A model generated the notes under the pieces. It searched no databases. It saw only the letters and a program-made list of their open reading frames with translations, and was not told where the DNA came from. 64,000 bases of DNA. Origin: Ruminococcus flavefaciens (GTDB lineage Bacteria; Bacteroidota; Bacteroidia; Bacteroidales; P3). The position numbers were made by a program, and so were the translations under genes. The stretch is from assembly GCA_023667315.1 (NCBI GenBank), contig JAMPAI010000002.1, positions 62,001 to 126,000 of the forward strand, given 5' to 3'. Below, in pieces: positions 53,286-61,400 of this stretch (its first letter is position 1; each line of letters begins with the position of its first letter).

Positions 53286-53612
53286 ATGACAATATTTGAC
53301 AATTATAAGGATTACGCAGGGAAATGTACCATTTCTCCCACATTGCTGTGGGAGTATGACCTTTCTTCTTTCGACTGGTGGAAGTCTCGGAAGATTGTCG
53401 TGCAGAGGGTGATAGAACGAGGTTGGCTATCGGATTATTACGCGGCATTGAATCTTTACGGCGGTATAAAGCCTTTCCGGGAAATCATCAAGGAAGTGCC
53501 CACGTTGTCGGAACGGGACTTGCAATTCGTTTGTGCTGTATTCCATTTAAAAAAGATAGAGTTGCGATGTTACACACGGAAGTTATTGAGGGAACGACAC
53601 TTGACCTCCTGA
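53286..53612 (+). CDS. DUF6922-like antitoxin (copy B)
   Basis: 108 residues, identical to 47380-47706. Because of the tandem array, antitoxin and toxin dose is doubled. Same start logic applies. Confidence 0.75.
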   Translation: MTIFDNYKDYAGKCTISPTLLWEYDLSSFDWWKSRKIVVQRVIERGWLSDYYAALNLYGGIKPFREIIKEVPTLSERDLQFVCAVFHLKKIELRCYTRKLLRERHLTS

Positions 53613-54256
53613 AACGTTTACAGCAGGAAGCGCCTTTACGGACGTTTTGTCTTGCGGGCGGAACTTCGTTGGCTCTGTATTTGGGGCATAGAATCAGTGT
53701 CGATTTAGATCTTTTCACGCCCGAATCTTTCGATACGAAAGACTTGGAAAAGTTTCTCGGAGACCATTATGGTTTCCGAACCTCGTTCAGTGCGCCCGAC
53801 ACATTGAAGGGCGTTATCGGAAATGTCAAGGTTGACTGCATCACGCATGCGTATCCATACTTGGTACCCTCCTATCAAGAAGCGGGGGTGCGTCTATATG
53901 GACAAGAGGATATTGTCGCCATGAAACTGTCGGCCATAGCGGATGACGGGTCAAGGCTGAAGGATTTTATCGACATAGCCTGTCTTTCGACCCGTTTCTC
54001 TTTTGCCGACATGTTAGGCTTTTATGAACGTAAGTTCCCTCAAGCCAATGTAGTCCGCCCGCTTAAGGCAATCACTTATTTCGAAGATATAGACCAAAAT
54101 GAGAATGTGGTTATGTTGAAGGGGCGTTTTTCATGGAAGACCATCGAGAAACGCCTGCATGATATGGTGGCGCATCAAGAAAGGGTGTTTGAGACTATGC
54201 CTGTCATCGGGCAAGTACAGAAACAAAGGCACCCCTCAAAAGGAGTGCGCTTCTAG
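53567..54256 (+). CDS. AbiEii/AbiGii family toxin (copy B)
   Basis: 229 residues, identical to 47661-48350, with the same GGTS and DLD nucleotidyltransferase signatures and the 46-bp overlap with its antitoxin. Confidence 0.82.
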   Translation: MLHTEVIEGTTLDLLKRLQQEAPLRTFCLAGGTSLALYLGHRISVDLDLFTPESFDTKDLEKFLGDHYGFRTSFSAPDTLKGVIGNVKVDCITHAYPYLVPSYQEAGVRLYGQEDIVAMKLSAIADDGSRLKDFIDIACLSTRFSFADMLGFYERKFPQANVVRPLKAITYFEDIDQNENVVMLKGRFSWKTIEKRLHDMVAHQERVFETMPVIGQVQKQRHPSKGVRF

Positions 54257-54454
54257 GCTATCGCCACCTTTGAATAGCGATGACAATGCAGAATCTGAAC
54301 GGAATCCATCCGAAAGTTTGGGAAGGAAACAGCGCAGGAAGAGTATGGATATGGAAACAAAAGAATCCAAGCCTTGATAGGCAAACAGCAGTATCCCCGC
54401 TGACGTGACCCATCGGACTTGGATTCATTTAAAGGCTTTCTATTCAGCCTGTCT

Positions 54455-54559
54455 TTAGCCTTGGCTCTTGCTCTGCTCCTTTTTATCGTAGATAAGAAAG
54501 AAAGCACTGCCAACTATCGCGATGACAGACACCAAAATAAACATGACAATAGCTCCCAT
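54455..54559 (-). CDS. 34-residue membrane protein (copy B)
   Basis: Identical to 48549-48653: one transmembrane helix and a short charged tail. Its conservation in both copies is uninformative because the copies are identical throughout. Confidence 0.6.
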   Translation of the reverse strand: MGAIVMFILVSVIAIVGSAFFLIYDKKEQSKSQG

Positions 54560-54561
54560 AA

Positions 54562-54738
54562 TTACGCTCCTTTCTTTTTATCTGTTTTCGTTTCGGTCTT
54601 ATAAACCATAAGCAAACCCAATCCCAATGTCAACAAAACACTTATCGCCCCAATGATATAGACAAACTTTCTATCAACGATTCCACCGAAAATGGAACTA
54701 ATGATAACGGCTGTCGTGATATACTTGGCTATATCCAT
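54562..54738 (-). CDS. 58-residue membrane protein, possible DUF6722 type (copy B)
   Basis: Identical to 48656-48832: two predicted helices and a lysine-rich end, 2 bp before the 34-residue gene. Confidence 0.6.
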   Translation of the reverse strand: MDIAKYITTAVIISSIFGGIVDRKFVYIIGAISVLLTLGLGLLMVYKTETKTDKKKGA

Positions 54739-54919
54739 CAACCACTTTCCAAAAGCCTTTTACATCTCTTTCATACTCCAAAGATATAAATTGTTTTTGT
54801 ACAAATGGCCATTTGTACATACATCCCTATGGCCATATGGACGTATGGCCGTGTTTAGGGAAAGACCTCGAGAGGAAAAGGTAGCCTGCCGCCTCTTTCC
54901 TCTCAAGGTCTAACCCCAA

Positions 54920-56041
54920 TCACATACCCAAACCCCGGTGTTTGGCCTGTGCCTGGACTTGGGTTTTCCGTTCCGCTAAAGTTTTCCTTAATCTTTCTCC
55001 CGCCTTCTTGCAAAATTCCGACAGCGACATTCCAAGAAAGCCTTCCGCACGTCTTATTAGGTTTTTATATACGCCTATTTCCTGTACGTGTTTCTCCTGC
55101 ATTGCTGCCATTTCCCGTTTGTGTTCCTCCCTCATTGCTGCTTTTTCCTGCTCGTGTTCTTGTTGCAATGCCGCTTGTTCTTGGATAAGTTTTCCGATAG
55201 TTTCCCGCTGTTTCTTGTTTGTTGGCCCACCCAAAGGGGAATTCTTTAGACCCAATCGGTCTGTTTCCTGCTTGATCTGGGCAAGTTCTTTTTTCGCTTC
55301 CTCTTTGACTGCCTCCAATTTTTTTTCTAACCACTGGTTGTTTTGTTTAAGTTCCTCCGCTTCACGCTCCAGCCTTTGGGTCTCTTCAGTCGCTTTCATT
55401 TCCCGGTATTCGGCCGCAGGAATATGTTCCAATCCTGTCTCCGACTTTGGGGTTCCTCGCTCCATGCCAAGGGCAATTGCCATAACATCTTGCAGTTCGG
55501 ACATTTTCTTCTCATCAAGTTTAATACTCCGACCTGTATCGTGATCGACCCAATCAAACACGATATGGGCGTGACGATTGAGTTTGCGTTCTTTTGTCTT
55601 GGCATCGATATGCCCCTCATCAAAGTGTAGGTCTATCCGGATCACGTCCAATCCATTTCCCCTTGCCCAGTCAACTACAGGTTTAAAATCCTCGATAGAA
55701 GTGTCTTCTTTGATGGGAGAACATCCCTCCCGAATGGGAGACCACCCGGCAATGGTTGTTTTCTTTCCCGTCTTCTTATTGATTTTGTCCCGATCTTTCA
55801 GTTGGGGAGCCTGTCCAACTTTTTCTTTATAGAGAGTTATGGCCTCATTAAAGAGAGTTTGACAGGACTTACCATTATATCGTGGATTCTCCCAACTGAC
55901 ATTGTTGGAAGTAAGATCGGGAAAGAAGTAAAGCCGCTTTTCCGCCTTTTCCAAACCATCAAGGTACTGCTCAGTGCGCTTGTTGTGGTCTTCGACCGAA
56001 CCCACATTGCAACGCTTAATTTTTATGCCTGTCTTTTCCAT
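54920..56041 (-). CDS. MobV-like relaxase (copy B)
   Basis: 373 residues, identical to 49014-50135, with the same histidine cluster and C-terminal coiled coil. Confidence 0.85.
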   Translation of the reverse strand: MEKTGIKIKRCNVGSVEDHNKRTEQYLDGLEKAEKRLYFFPDLTSNNVSWENPRYNGKSCQTLFNEAITLYKEKVGQAPQLKDRDKINKKTGKKTTIAGWSPIREGCSPIKEDTSIEDFKPVVDWARGNGLDVIRIDLHFDEGHIDAKTKERKLNRHAHIVFDWVDHDTGRSIKLDEKKMSELQDVMAIALGMERGTPKSETGLEHIPAAEYREMKATEETQRLEREAEELKQNNQWLEKKLEAVKEEAKKELAQIKQETDRLGLKNSPLGGPTNKKQRETIGKLIQEQAALQQEHEQEKAAMREEHKREMAAMQEKHVQEIGVYKNLIRRAEGFLGMSLSEFCKKAGERLRKTLAERKTQVQAQAKHRGLGM

Positions 56042-56087
56042 GATACTTAGTTTTGATGTTTCGTTTCGGTGTGGGTAGAGGTTGGCC

Positions 56088-56137
56088 GGACGGGACTACC
56101 GCCCCCGTCCCCAGGTTCTTAGGGCGAACGCCCTAAG
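56088..56137. other. candidate origin of transfer (copy B)
   Basis: The same two inverted repeats as at 50182-50231, directly upstream of the copy B relaxase gene. Two oriT sites in tandem could allow a full unit to be released by two nicks. Confidence 0.55.
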
Positions 56138-56295
56138 CCCTCGGAGAGCCCACATAACCCTTTAAGCGAAGCGGGGGTTATAGTGGGCTATAACCATAAG
56201 GGGTTTGCGTTCCCTGCGCCCCTGCGTTCCCGGGTTTCTGCGCCTCTGCGTTTTTTAGGGGACAGACCTGGAGGAAAGAAGAAAGTCCGAGCCTT

Positions 56296-56871
56296 TTACC
56301 TTTCCGTTTCTTTCCCGGTTGAGGAGTGGAAACCTTGAGAAGGAGAAGGGAGAAATTTTCTTTCCTCGGCCTTTTTACTCATCACAGGTATTAGATTATA
56401 TTGTATGACGGAATTGCATTGAGCGTATATTTTCTGTTGCTCGTATATATCTTTCCATTTTCCAATAGCACTGATGTACGGACAAACGATATATTCCGCT
56501 CTGACAGGTTTTCCTTGTGCGTCAAATTTGCGTATAAGAACCCTATAATCCATCAAAGCCTTAATCCACTTATTGATGACCCTCAAAGAAACATCCATTT
56601 CCTCTGCCATAGATGCCTTTAGGTGTTCGCCTATTCGTATCGCATTTTCACTTCCCATATTGTCGAGGATAATAGCCCAAAAACCCATTGGAACATCTTT
56701 GATCTTCCGAATATCACCCCCTTCCATCCCCCGGTAAGTTTTAAGATACGGTGGTTCTGCGCTATTGTTCCTTTTGATTTCCTTATATTCCCGGTAACTA
56801 TGGATATCCCCTGTCTTTTCATCTCTGACAAGTTCTCTTATTTCTTTCAGCACTATGCTCATAATGTTCAA
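56296..56871 (-). CDS. RepL-like replication/winged-helix protein (copy B)
   Basis: 191 residues, identical to 50390-50965, downstream of the second iteron array. Confidence 0.65.
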   Translation of the reverse strand: MNIMSIVLKEIRELVRDEKTGDIHSYREYKEIKRNNSAEPPYLKTYRGMEGGDIRKIKDVPMGFWAIILDNMGSENAIRIGEHLKASMAEEMDVSLRVINKWIKALMDYRVLIRKFDAQGKPVRAEYIVCPYISAIGKWKDIYEQQKIYAQCNSVIQYNLIPVMSKKAEERKFLPSPSQGFHSSTGKETER

Positions 56872-56946
56872 AAAATTTAAGTTCGCCCTATATTTCTTTT
56901 CTTATAGGAAAAACAATAACACATTATCAATGCTTTATAGGGGATT

Positions 56947-57008
56947 TTATGCACCACGGTGCATAACTTAGGCACCAGGGTGCACAAATTATGCACCACG
57001 GTGCATAA
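56947..57008. repeat. three palindromic iterons at 21-bp period (copy B)
   Basis: Same array as 51041-51102, with unit starts at 56947, 56968 and 56989. Confidence 0.8.
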
Positions 57009-57011
57009 AAA

Positions 57012-57266
57012 TCAACTGCACCGCCTCCGGGCTTCATCGTTGATGTCCTCCATCGAGGCAACCCGATTTCTCTGTAACCAACGCTCCAATTCTTCCCGAT
57101 CGAAGTAACACATCTTTCCACGGGGCTTGAAATGGGGGATTTGCCGACTGCTTGTCAACTTATACAGGGTACTTTGGGAAATACCCATATAGGCCGCAGC
57201 CTCTTCACTTGTCAGAATCTTCTTGACCCCAATTGATTGAGGAGAGAGATTTTCATTTCTTTTCAT
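57012..57266 (-). CDS. excisionase-type HTH protein (copy B)
   Basis: 84 residues, identical to 51106-51360. Confidence 0.75.
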   Translation of the reverse strand: MKRNENLSPQSIGVKKILTSEEAAAYMGISQSTLYKLTSSRQIPHFKPRGKMCYFDREELERWLQRNRVASMEDINDEARRRCS

Positions 57267-57598
57267 TGCTATTTGTTTTATGGGTTAAACACATCGATTG
57301 ACAACTGCAATGATAGAGGCATTATTTGAAAGCACGGCAACTATCGATAGGTTATATTTTTTCTAAAAAAATATAATACAATGATTATCATATAGTTAAA
57401 TTTTTATAACCCACTTACATGCAATAAAATCGGATGTGCTTTATGTGCTTTTTTGTGCTTTTTAGGACTTATGTGCTTTTTTGTGCTTTTTAGGACTTTT
57501 TCCAACTTAAAGAATTGAATACAAATGCATAAACACCTCTCAACAAGTGACCAACCAAGATTAAAGAGGAACACAAAACATTACGAATACTATCGCAA
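57267..57598. other. non-coding gap between excisionase and integrase genes (copy B)
   Basis: Same content as 51361-51692, including the 28-bp direct repeat at 57442-57497. No gene is supported. Confidence 0.7.
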
Positions 57599-58822
57599 TT
57601 ACAAAGGCAACTCCGGCAAACTATTAATGGCCTCTTGCTTGAGACTATCTACGGCTCTCGTGTATTTCTCCGTGTGTTGCAGGCCGCTGTGCCCCAAAAG
57701 GCTTGCAACGGTCTTGATATTCGCACCATTATTGAGGATATTGACGGCAAACGAATGCCGGGCGCAATGCCAGGTTATATGCTTGTCTATTCCGGCATTC
57801 TTTGCCCACCTCCGCAAGGCTTTCGAACACATCGTATGACTCGGCAGTTTGAATATCGTTTGGCCTCTATCTCCATCGGAGGGCGTACCTATCAACTTCA
57901 AGATGGTATCGGAAAGTGGAATCTGCACCATACTTGCATTGCTGTGCCCCTTGGTCTTGCTTTGGTCGAACCGCAACATCCTGTTGGCCGTGTCCACGGC
58001 TGCGAAGGTCAATTGGTTCACATCGCAAAAACGCAATCCCGTGTAGAGACTAAAAACAAAGGCTCTTCTTATCTCTCCGTTTTCATTTCGATAATGCGTG
58101 TTTATCATCTGCATGATTTCATCTTGCGAAAGAATGTCTTTCTTGATGGCATTCTTATCTATCCTTATCACCACCCCGTCACACGGATTCTTGGCAAACA
58201 AATCTTTCTCAACGGCATTCTTCACAATCTTCTTGAAGCGCAAAAAGAGTGTATGTGCACCCTCGCCCTTGCTCCGCTGCTGAAGATAGTCCGCAAACTT
58301 CACCATCATTTCCTTGGTTACCATATTGGGCGTTATCCGTTGGGAAAACCTCTCATATTCGGGCTTTTCCCGCAAAAAATCCTTAAACCGATCTATCGAC
58401 AAACTAATGACCCGCTTGTCTTTCTTCGTGTAACTATCGCAATATGCCCGGCACCAATCAAGAAAATTTACAGATTCCGTCTTTATCTTAAGCCTATAGC
58501 CATGGGTGCCTTCCAACATCTGTTGTCCACGTTCAAACCTTATCTTTTTAGCCAGGAGCAAGGTATCTTTATTCTCCTGCCGTTCATCCGGAGTTCTTGG
58601 CGCTCTCCATACATATAACTTCAAATACTCGCGTTGGCGGTCTTTCTTTAAGACTTCCTTTCCTGTAAGTTCGTTTACTTCCGTATGACACCCCAAATAA
58701 TACTCCAAAAACAGACTATCCCGCCCGTTGGCCAACTCTTTCGCCATAAGTTTGGGGTTTTCCGTTGCATCCTTACTCACGCAATAGGTTTTTCCTGTTT
58801 GAGTGCTCTTTTCCATCTTCAT
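57599..58822 (-). CDS. tyrosine recombinase integrase (copy B)
   Basis: 407 residues, identical to 51693-52916. This copy lies next to attR and the intact tRNA-Leu. Confidence 0.92.
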   Translation of the reverse strand: MKMEKSTQTGKTYCVSKDATENPKLMAKELANGRDSLFLEYYLGCHTEVNELTGKEVLKKDRQREYLKLYVWRAPRTPDERQENKDTLLLAKKIRFERGQQMLEGTHGYRLKIKTESVNFLDWCRAYCDSYTKKDKRVISLSIDRFKDFLREKPEYERFSQRITPNMVTKEMMVKFADYLQQRSKGEGAHTLFLRFKKIVKNAVEKDLFAKNPCDGVVIRIDKNAIKKDILSQDEIMQMINTHYRNENGEIRRAFVFSLYTGLRFCDVNQLTFAAVDTANRMLRFDQSKTKGHSNASMVQIPLSDTILKLIGTPSDGDRGQTIFKLPSHTMCSKALRRWAKNAGIDKHITWHCARHSFAVNILNNGANIKTVASLLGHSGLQHTEKYTRAVDSLKQEAINSLPELPL

Positions 58823-58908
58823 TTCACAAATAATTGCAATCAACTAACAATCAACTTGTTTTCTTTTAATTTCCGATATTTTCGGATATTGAGAAAACCG
58901 CTTTTTTG

Positions 58909-58927
58909 GGTGGCCAGTGGGTGGCCA
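58909..58927. repeat. subterminal GGTGGCCA pair, right end of copy B
   Basis: GGTGGCCA at 58909 and 58920, the fourth such pair in the array. Confidence 0.6.
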
Positions 58928-58966
58928 GAAGCGACAAAACAAAGGTAAAAAAGATAACCAAGAGTA

Positions 58967-59012
58967 AAAAAGAAAAAGAGCCAAAGTGTTGATTCTTTGG
59001 CTCTTTCTTTCT
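58967..59012 (-). terminator. element-encoded terminator now serving the tRNA operon
   Basis: The same 12-bp stem as at 53061-53106 (stem 58975-58986 with 58995-59006). Read leftward from tRNA-Leu, the hairpin starts about 35 bp after the tRNA 3' end and is followed by a T-run, so it can replace the stranded native terminator at 47191-47225. Confidence 0.85.
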
Positions 59013-59040
59013 TTTGTTTTCCGTTTGAAAAGGGCATAAA

Positions 59041-59061
59041 GTACCTGAGATCGGAATCGAA
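59041..59061. repeat. attR: right att core inside the tRNA-Leu gene
   Basis: Third copy of the 21-bp core. Here it continues into the rest of tRNA-Leu, with CCGATACGAG following, so this junction keeps the functional tRNA. Confidence 0.9.
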
Positions 59062-59125
59062 CCGATACGAGTGTTACCTCATTGGTGTTTGAGACCAACG
59101 CGTCTACCTATTCCGCCACTCAGGC
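59042..59125 (-). tRNA. tRNA-Leu (anticodon CAA)
   Basis: 84 nt on the minus strand, class II with a long variable arm. The acceptor arms are GCCTGAG and CTCAGGT with discriminator A. The anticodon loop is CTCAAAC in the TTGGT/ACCAA stem, giving CAA for UUG codons. The T arm TTCGATTC is present. CCA is not encoded. The 3' end is the integration target of the element and is reconstituted by the att core. Confidence 0.95.
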
Positions 59126-59130
59126 GAAAG

Positions 59131-59203
59131 TGCCCTCGCGGAGACTCGAACTCCGGGCCCAATGATTAAGAGTCATTTGCTCTACCAACTGAGCTACGAG
59201 GGC
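59131..59203 (-). tRNA. tRNA-Lys (anticodon CTT)
   Basis: 73 nt on the minus strand. Acceptor arms are GCCCTCG and CGAGGGC. The anticodon loop CTCTTAA lies within the ATGA/TCAT stem and gives CTT (AAG codons). D arm AGCTCAGTTGGTAGAGC and T arm GTTCGAGTC are normal. It is transcribed first, with tRNA-Leu 5 bp downstream. Confidence 0.95.
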
Positions 59204-59221
59204 TTTTCCCAAACGGGAGTG

Positions 59222-59251
59222 CAAAGGTAGTATTTTTGTTTGAAATTCCAA
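59222..59251 (-). promoter_or_regulatory. promoter TTG-N19-TACCTTTG for the tRNA-Lys/tRNA-Leu operon
   Basis: Minus strand TTG at 59249-59251, 19 bp, TACCTTTG at 59222-59229, then 18 bp to the tRNA-Lys 5' end. Boxes and spacing match consensus. Confidence 0.75.
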
Positions 59252-59308
59252 AACCCGATAAAAATTCTTATCTTCGCAACCCCTTAAACGCATAATACAA
59301 TACGCGAT

Positions 59309-60709
59309 ATGAACATTACAAGAGAAAACAAAGACGCCCTGAGCGCCTACCTGAAACTGGAATTGCAGCCTGCCGATTACGAAACCCGGGTGGCCAACGA
59401 ACTGAAAAGCTACCGTCAGAAAGTGCAGATGAAAGGTTTCCGCCAAGGTCAGGTTCCCCCTACCCTCATCAAGAAGATGTACGGCAAGGCCATCTTGATG
59501 GAACAGATCAACGCCCTGATGGCCGAAAGCGTGGATAACTACATTAAGGAAAACAAGCTCAACATTCTGGGCAACGCCCTCTTGGTTCCGCAGGAAGAAA
59601 AGGAAAGCGTGATGGATTTCGACAACCCCGGCAACTTCACCGTGTGGTTCGAAATCGGCATCGCGCCCGAATTCGACATCGATCTGGGCAAGATAAGCGT
59701 GGACGGCTATCAGATTGCCGTTTCCGACGATATGCTGGACAAACATCAGGAATCGCTGCTGCGCCGCTATGGAACGGTTACCAGCCCCGAAGCCGCCGGT
59801 GCCACCGACACCCTGGGCGGTGAACTGTTCGAACTTACCGAAGAAGGCGAAGTGAAAGACGGCGGCATCAACGTAACCACCTCGATCGCCATCGACCTCA
59901 TCGCCCTCAAGACCATTCAGAAGCTGTTTATCGGCAAGGGCGTGGGCGCCACCGTGGATTTCGAGATTCAGAAAGCCTTCAAGAACAAGACCGACCTGGC
60001 CTCCATGCTGCGCATCAAGGAAGACGAACTGGCCAATATCGCGCCCAAATTCCGCTTCCGCATCAACAGCATCACCCACGTGGAACCCGCCGTATTGGGC
60101 GAAGACCTCTACAAGAAGGCCTATCCGCAGGAAGACATCAAGGACGAAGCCGGCTTCCGCGAAGCCATGCGCAACGACATAAGCCGCTACTACGTGCAGA
60201 ACACCAACCAGAAGCTGTTCGTGGACACCGTTGACAAGATTATCGACTCCACCAAGTTCGACATGCCCACCGAGTTCCTTAAACGCTGGATCCTCTCGGA
60301 AAGCAACCGCCGTGCCGAAGAAGAAAAGAAGGAAGCCGTAAACGACATTCCCGCCGAGGAAATGAAGCAGATCGAACGCTCCCTGCGCTGGGAACTGATC
60401 CAGAACAAGCTTACCGAAAAATACCAGCTCAAGATCGAGGTGGAAGACCTGCGCAAGTTCTACAAGGAACGCGTGCTCTCGCAATACTTCCCCACCAACT
60501 CCAACGACGAGGAAATGAACAAGCGCATCGAGATGTTCGTTGACTCGATGATGAAGAACCAGGAAGAAGTGAAGCGCGTTTACGATATGGTGTTCGAAGA
60601 AAAGCTTACCGCCCTGTTCCGCGAAAAAACCAAGATCAAGGTTAAGGAAGTAAGCATGGACCAGTTTGTGGAAGTGCTCAAGAAAGACAACGAAAAGAAG
60701 AGCAAATAG
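59309..60709 (+). CDS. tig: trigger factor
   Basis: 466 residues. Trigger factor binds the ribosome exit and helps nascent chains fold. The ribosome-binding loop KMKGFRQGQVPPTLIKKMYG is at ~45-65, a weak PPIase-like domain spans ~150-240, and the C-terminal arms make up the rest (MPTEFLKRWILSESNRRAEEEK, KQIERSLRWELIQNKL, KFYKERVLSQYF). It uses the Bacteroidota version, in which the middle domain is diverged from the E. coli FKBP fold. A TATCTTCG box lies at 59269-59276, close to the -7 consensus. clpP begins 9 bp after the stop. Confidence 0.92.
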   Translation: MNITRENKDALSAYLKLELQPADYETRVANELKSYRQKVQMKGFRQGQVPPTLIKKMYGKAILMEQINALMAESVDNYIKENKLNILGNALLVPQEEKESVMDFDNPGNFTVWFEIGIAPEFDIDLGKISVDGYQIAVSDDMLDKHQESLLRRYGTVTSPEAAGATDTLGGELFELTEEGEVKDGGINVTTSIAIDLIALKTIQKLFIGKGVGATVDFEIQKAFKNKTDLASMLRIKEDELANIAPKFRFRINSITHVEPAVLGEDLYKKAYPQEDIKDEAGFREAMRNDISRYYVQNTNQKLFVDTVDKIIDSTKFDMPTEFLKRWILSESNRRAEEEKKEAVNDIPAEEMKQIERSLRWELIQNKLTEKYQLKIEVEDLRKFYKERVLSQYFPTNSNDEEMNKRIEMFVDSMMKNQEEVKRVYDMVFEEKLTALFREKTKIKVKEVSMDQFVEVLKKDNEKKSK

Positions 60710-60718
60710 TTTCTTGCC

Positions 60719-61390
60719 ATGCAGAACGAATTCAGAAAATACGCCACCGGCCATCGGGGTATCAGCAGCCTGGCGTTGGACAGGTTCAACTCCTACACGA
60801 TGGACTACATCTCGCCCTCCATCATCGAGGAACGCCAGCTCAACGTGGCGCAGATGGATGTTTTCTCGCGCCTGATGATGGACCGCATCATCTTTTTGGG
60901 CACCGCCATCAACGACGAGGTGGCCAACATCATCCAGGCCCAGCTGCTATTCCTCGATTCGGTGGACCCGAAAAAAGACATTCAGATTTACCTCAATACG
61001 CCCGGCGGTTCGGTATATGCCGGATTGGGCATCTACGACACGATGCAGTATGTGTCGCCCGACGTGGCCACCATCTGCACCGGCATGGCCGCCTCGATGG
61101 GCTCGGTGCTGCTTTGCGCCGGCGCCAAGGGCAAGCGCACGGCCTTGCGCCACTCCCGCGTGCTGATTCACCAGCCGCTGGGCGGGGCCGAAGGCCAGGC
61201 TTCCGACATCGAGATCACCGCCCGCGAGATACTCAAGGTAAAGAAGGAACTGTACGAAATCATTTCCGAGCACAGCGGCCAGCCCTACGACAAGATTTAC
61301 CACGACGCCGACCGCGACTACTGGATGACCTCGAAAGAAGCCCTCGAATACGGCATGATCGACGAGGTGCTCGAAAAACACAACAAATAA
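60719..61390 (+). CDS. clpP: ATP-dependent Clp protease proteolytic subunit
   Basis: 223 residues. ClpP forms the tetradecameric chamber of the Clp proteases. The catalytic triad is visible: Ser126 in TGMAASMGSVLL, His151 in VLIHQPLGGAEGQASDIEI, Asp200 in HDADRDYWMTSKEALEYGMIDEV. The N-terminal segment is longer than in E. coli, as is common in Bacteroidota. It follows tig by 9 bp, but clpX does not follow; instead a signal peptidase gene starts 10 bp later. Confidence 0.95.
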   Translation: MQNEFRKYATGHRGISSLALDRFNSYTMDYISPSIIEERQLNVAQMDVFSRLMMDRIIFLGTAINDEVANIIQAQLLFLDSVDPKKDIQIYLNTPGGSVYAGLGIYDTMQYVSPDVATICTGMAASMGSVLLCAGAKGKRTALRHSRVLIHQPLGGAEGQASDIEITAREILKVKKELYEIISEHSGQPYDKIYHDADRDYWMTSKEALEYGMIDEVLEKHNK

Positions 61391-61400
61391 ACACGCCGTC

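Larger units (their letters stand above)
53135..59040. mobile_element. integrative mobilizable element, copy B (5,906 bp)
   Basis: The same unit again, head to tail, from the middle att core (53135) to attR (59041). Every gene and predicted protein is at +5,906 bp and identical to copy A. The right end joins intact tRNA-Leu. Confidence 0.93.

Noticed and set aside
53135..59040. Copy B as a pure assembly artefact
   Set aside because: Left, middle and right junctions have the flanks expected of a real tandem insertion. Without reads it cannot be excluded, so this is kept as a refutation test rather than the primary reading.
59120..60754. 544-codon open frame on the minus strand over tig and tRNA-Lys
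   Set aside because: It is antisense to the trigger factor gene, has no domain, and overlaps the tRNA-Lys gene. It is a shadow frame of GC-biased coding DNA.
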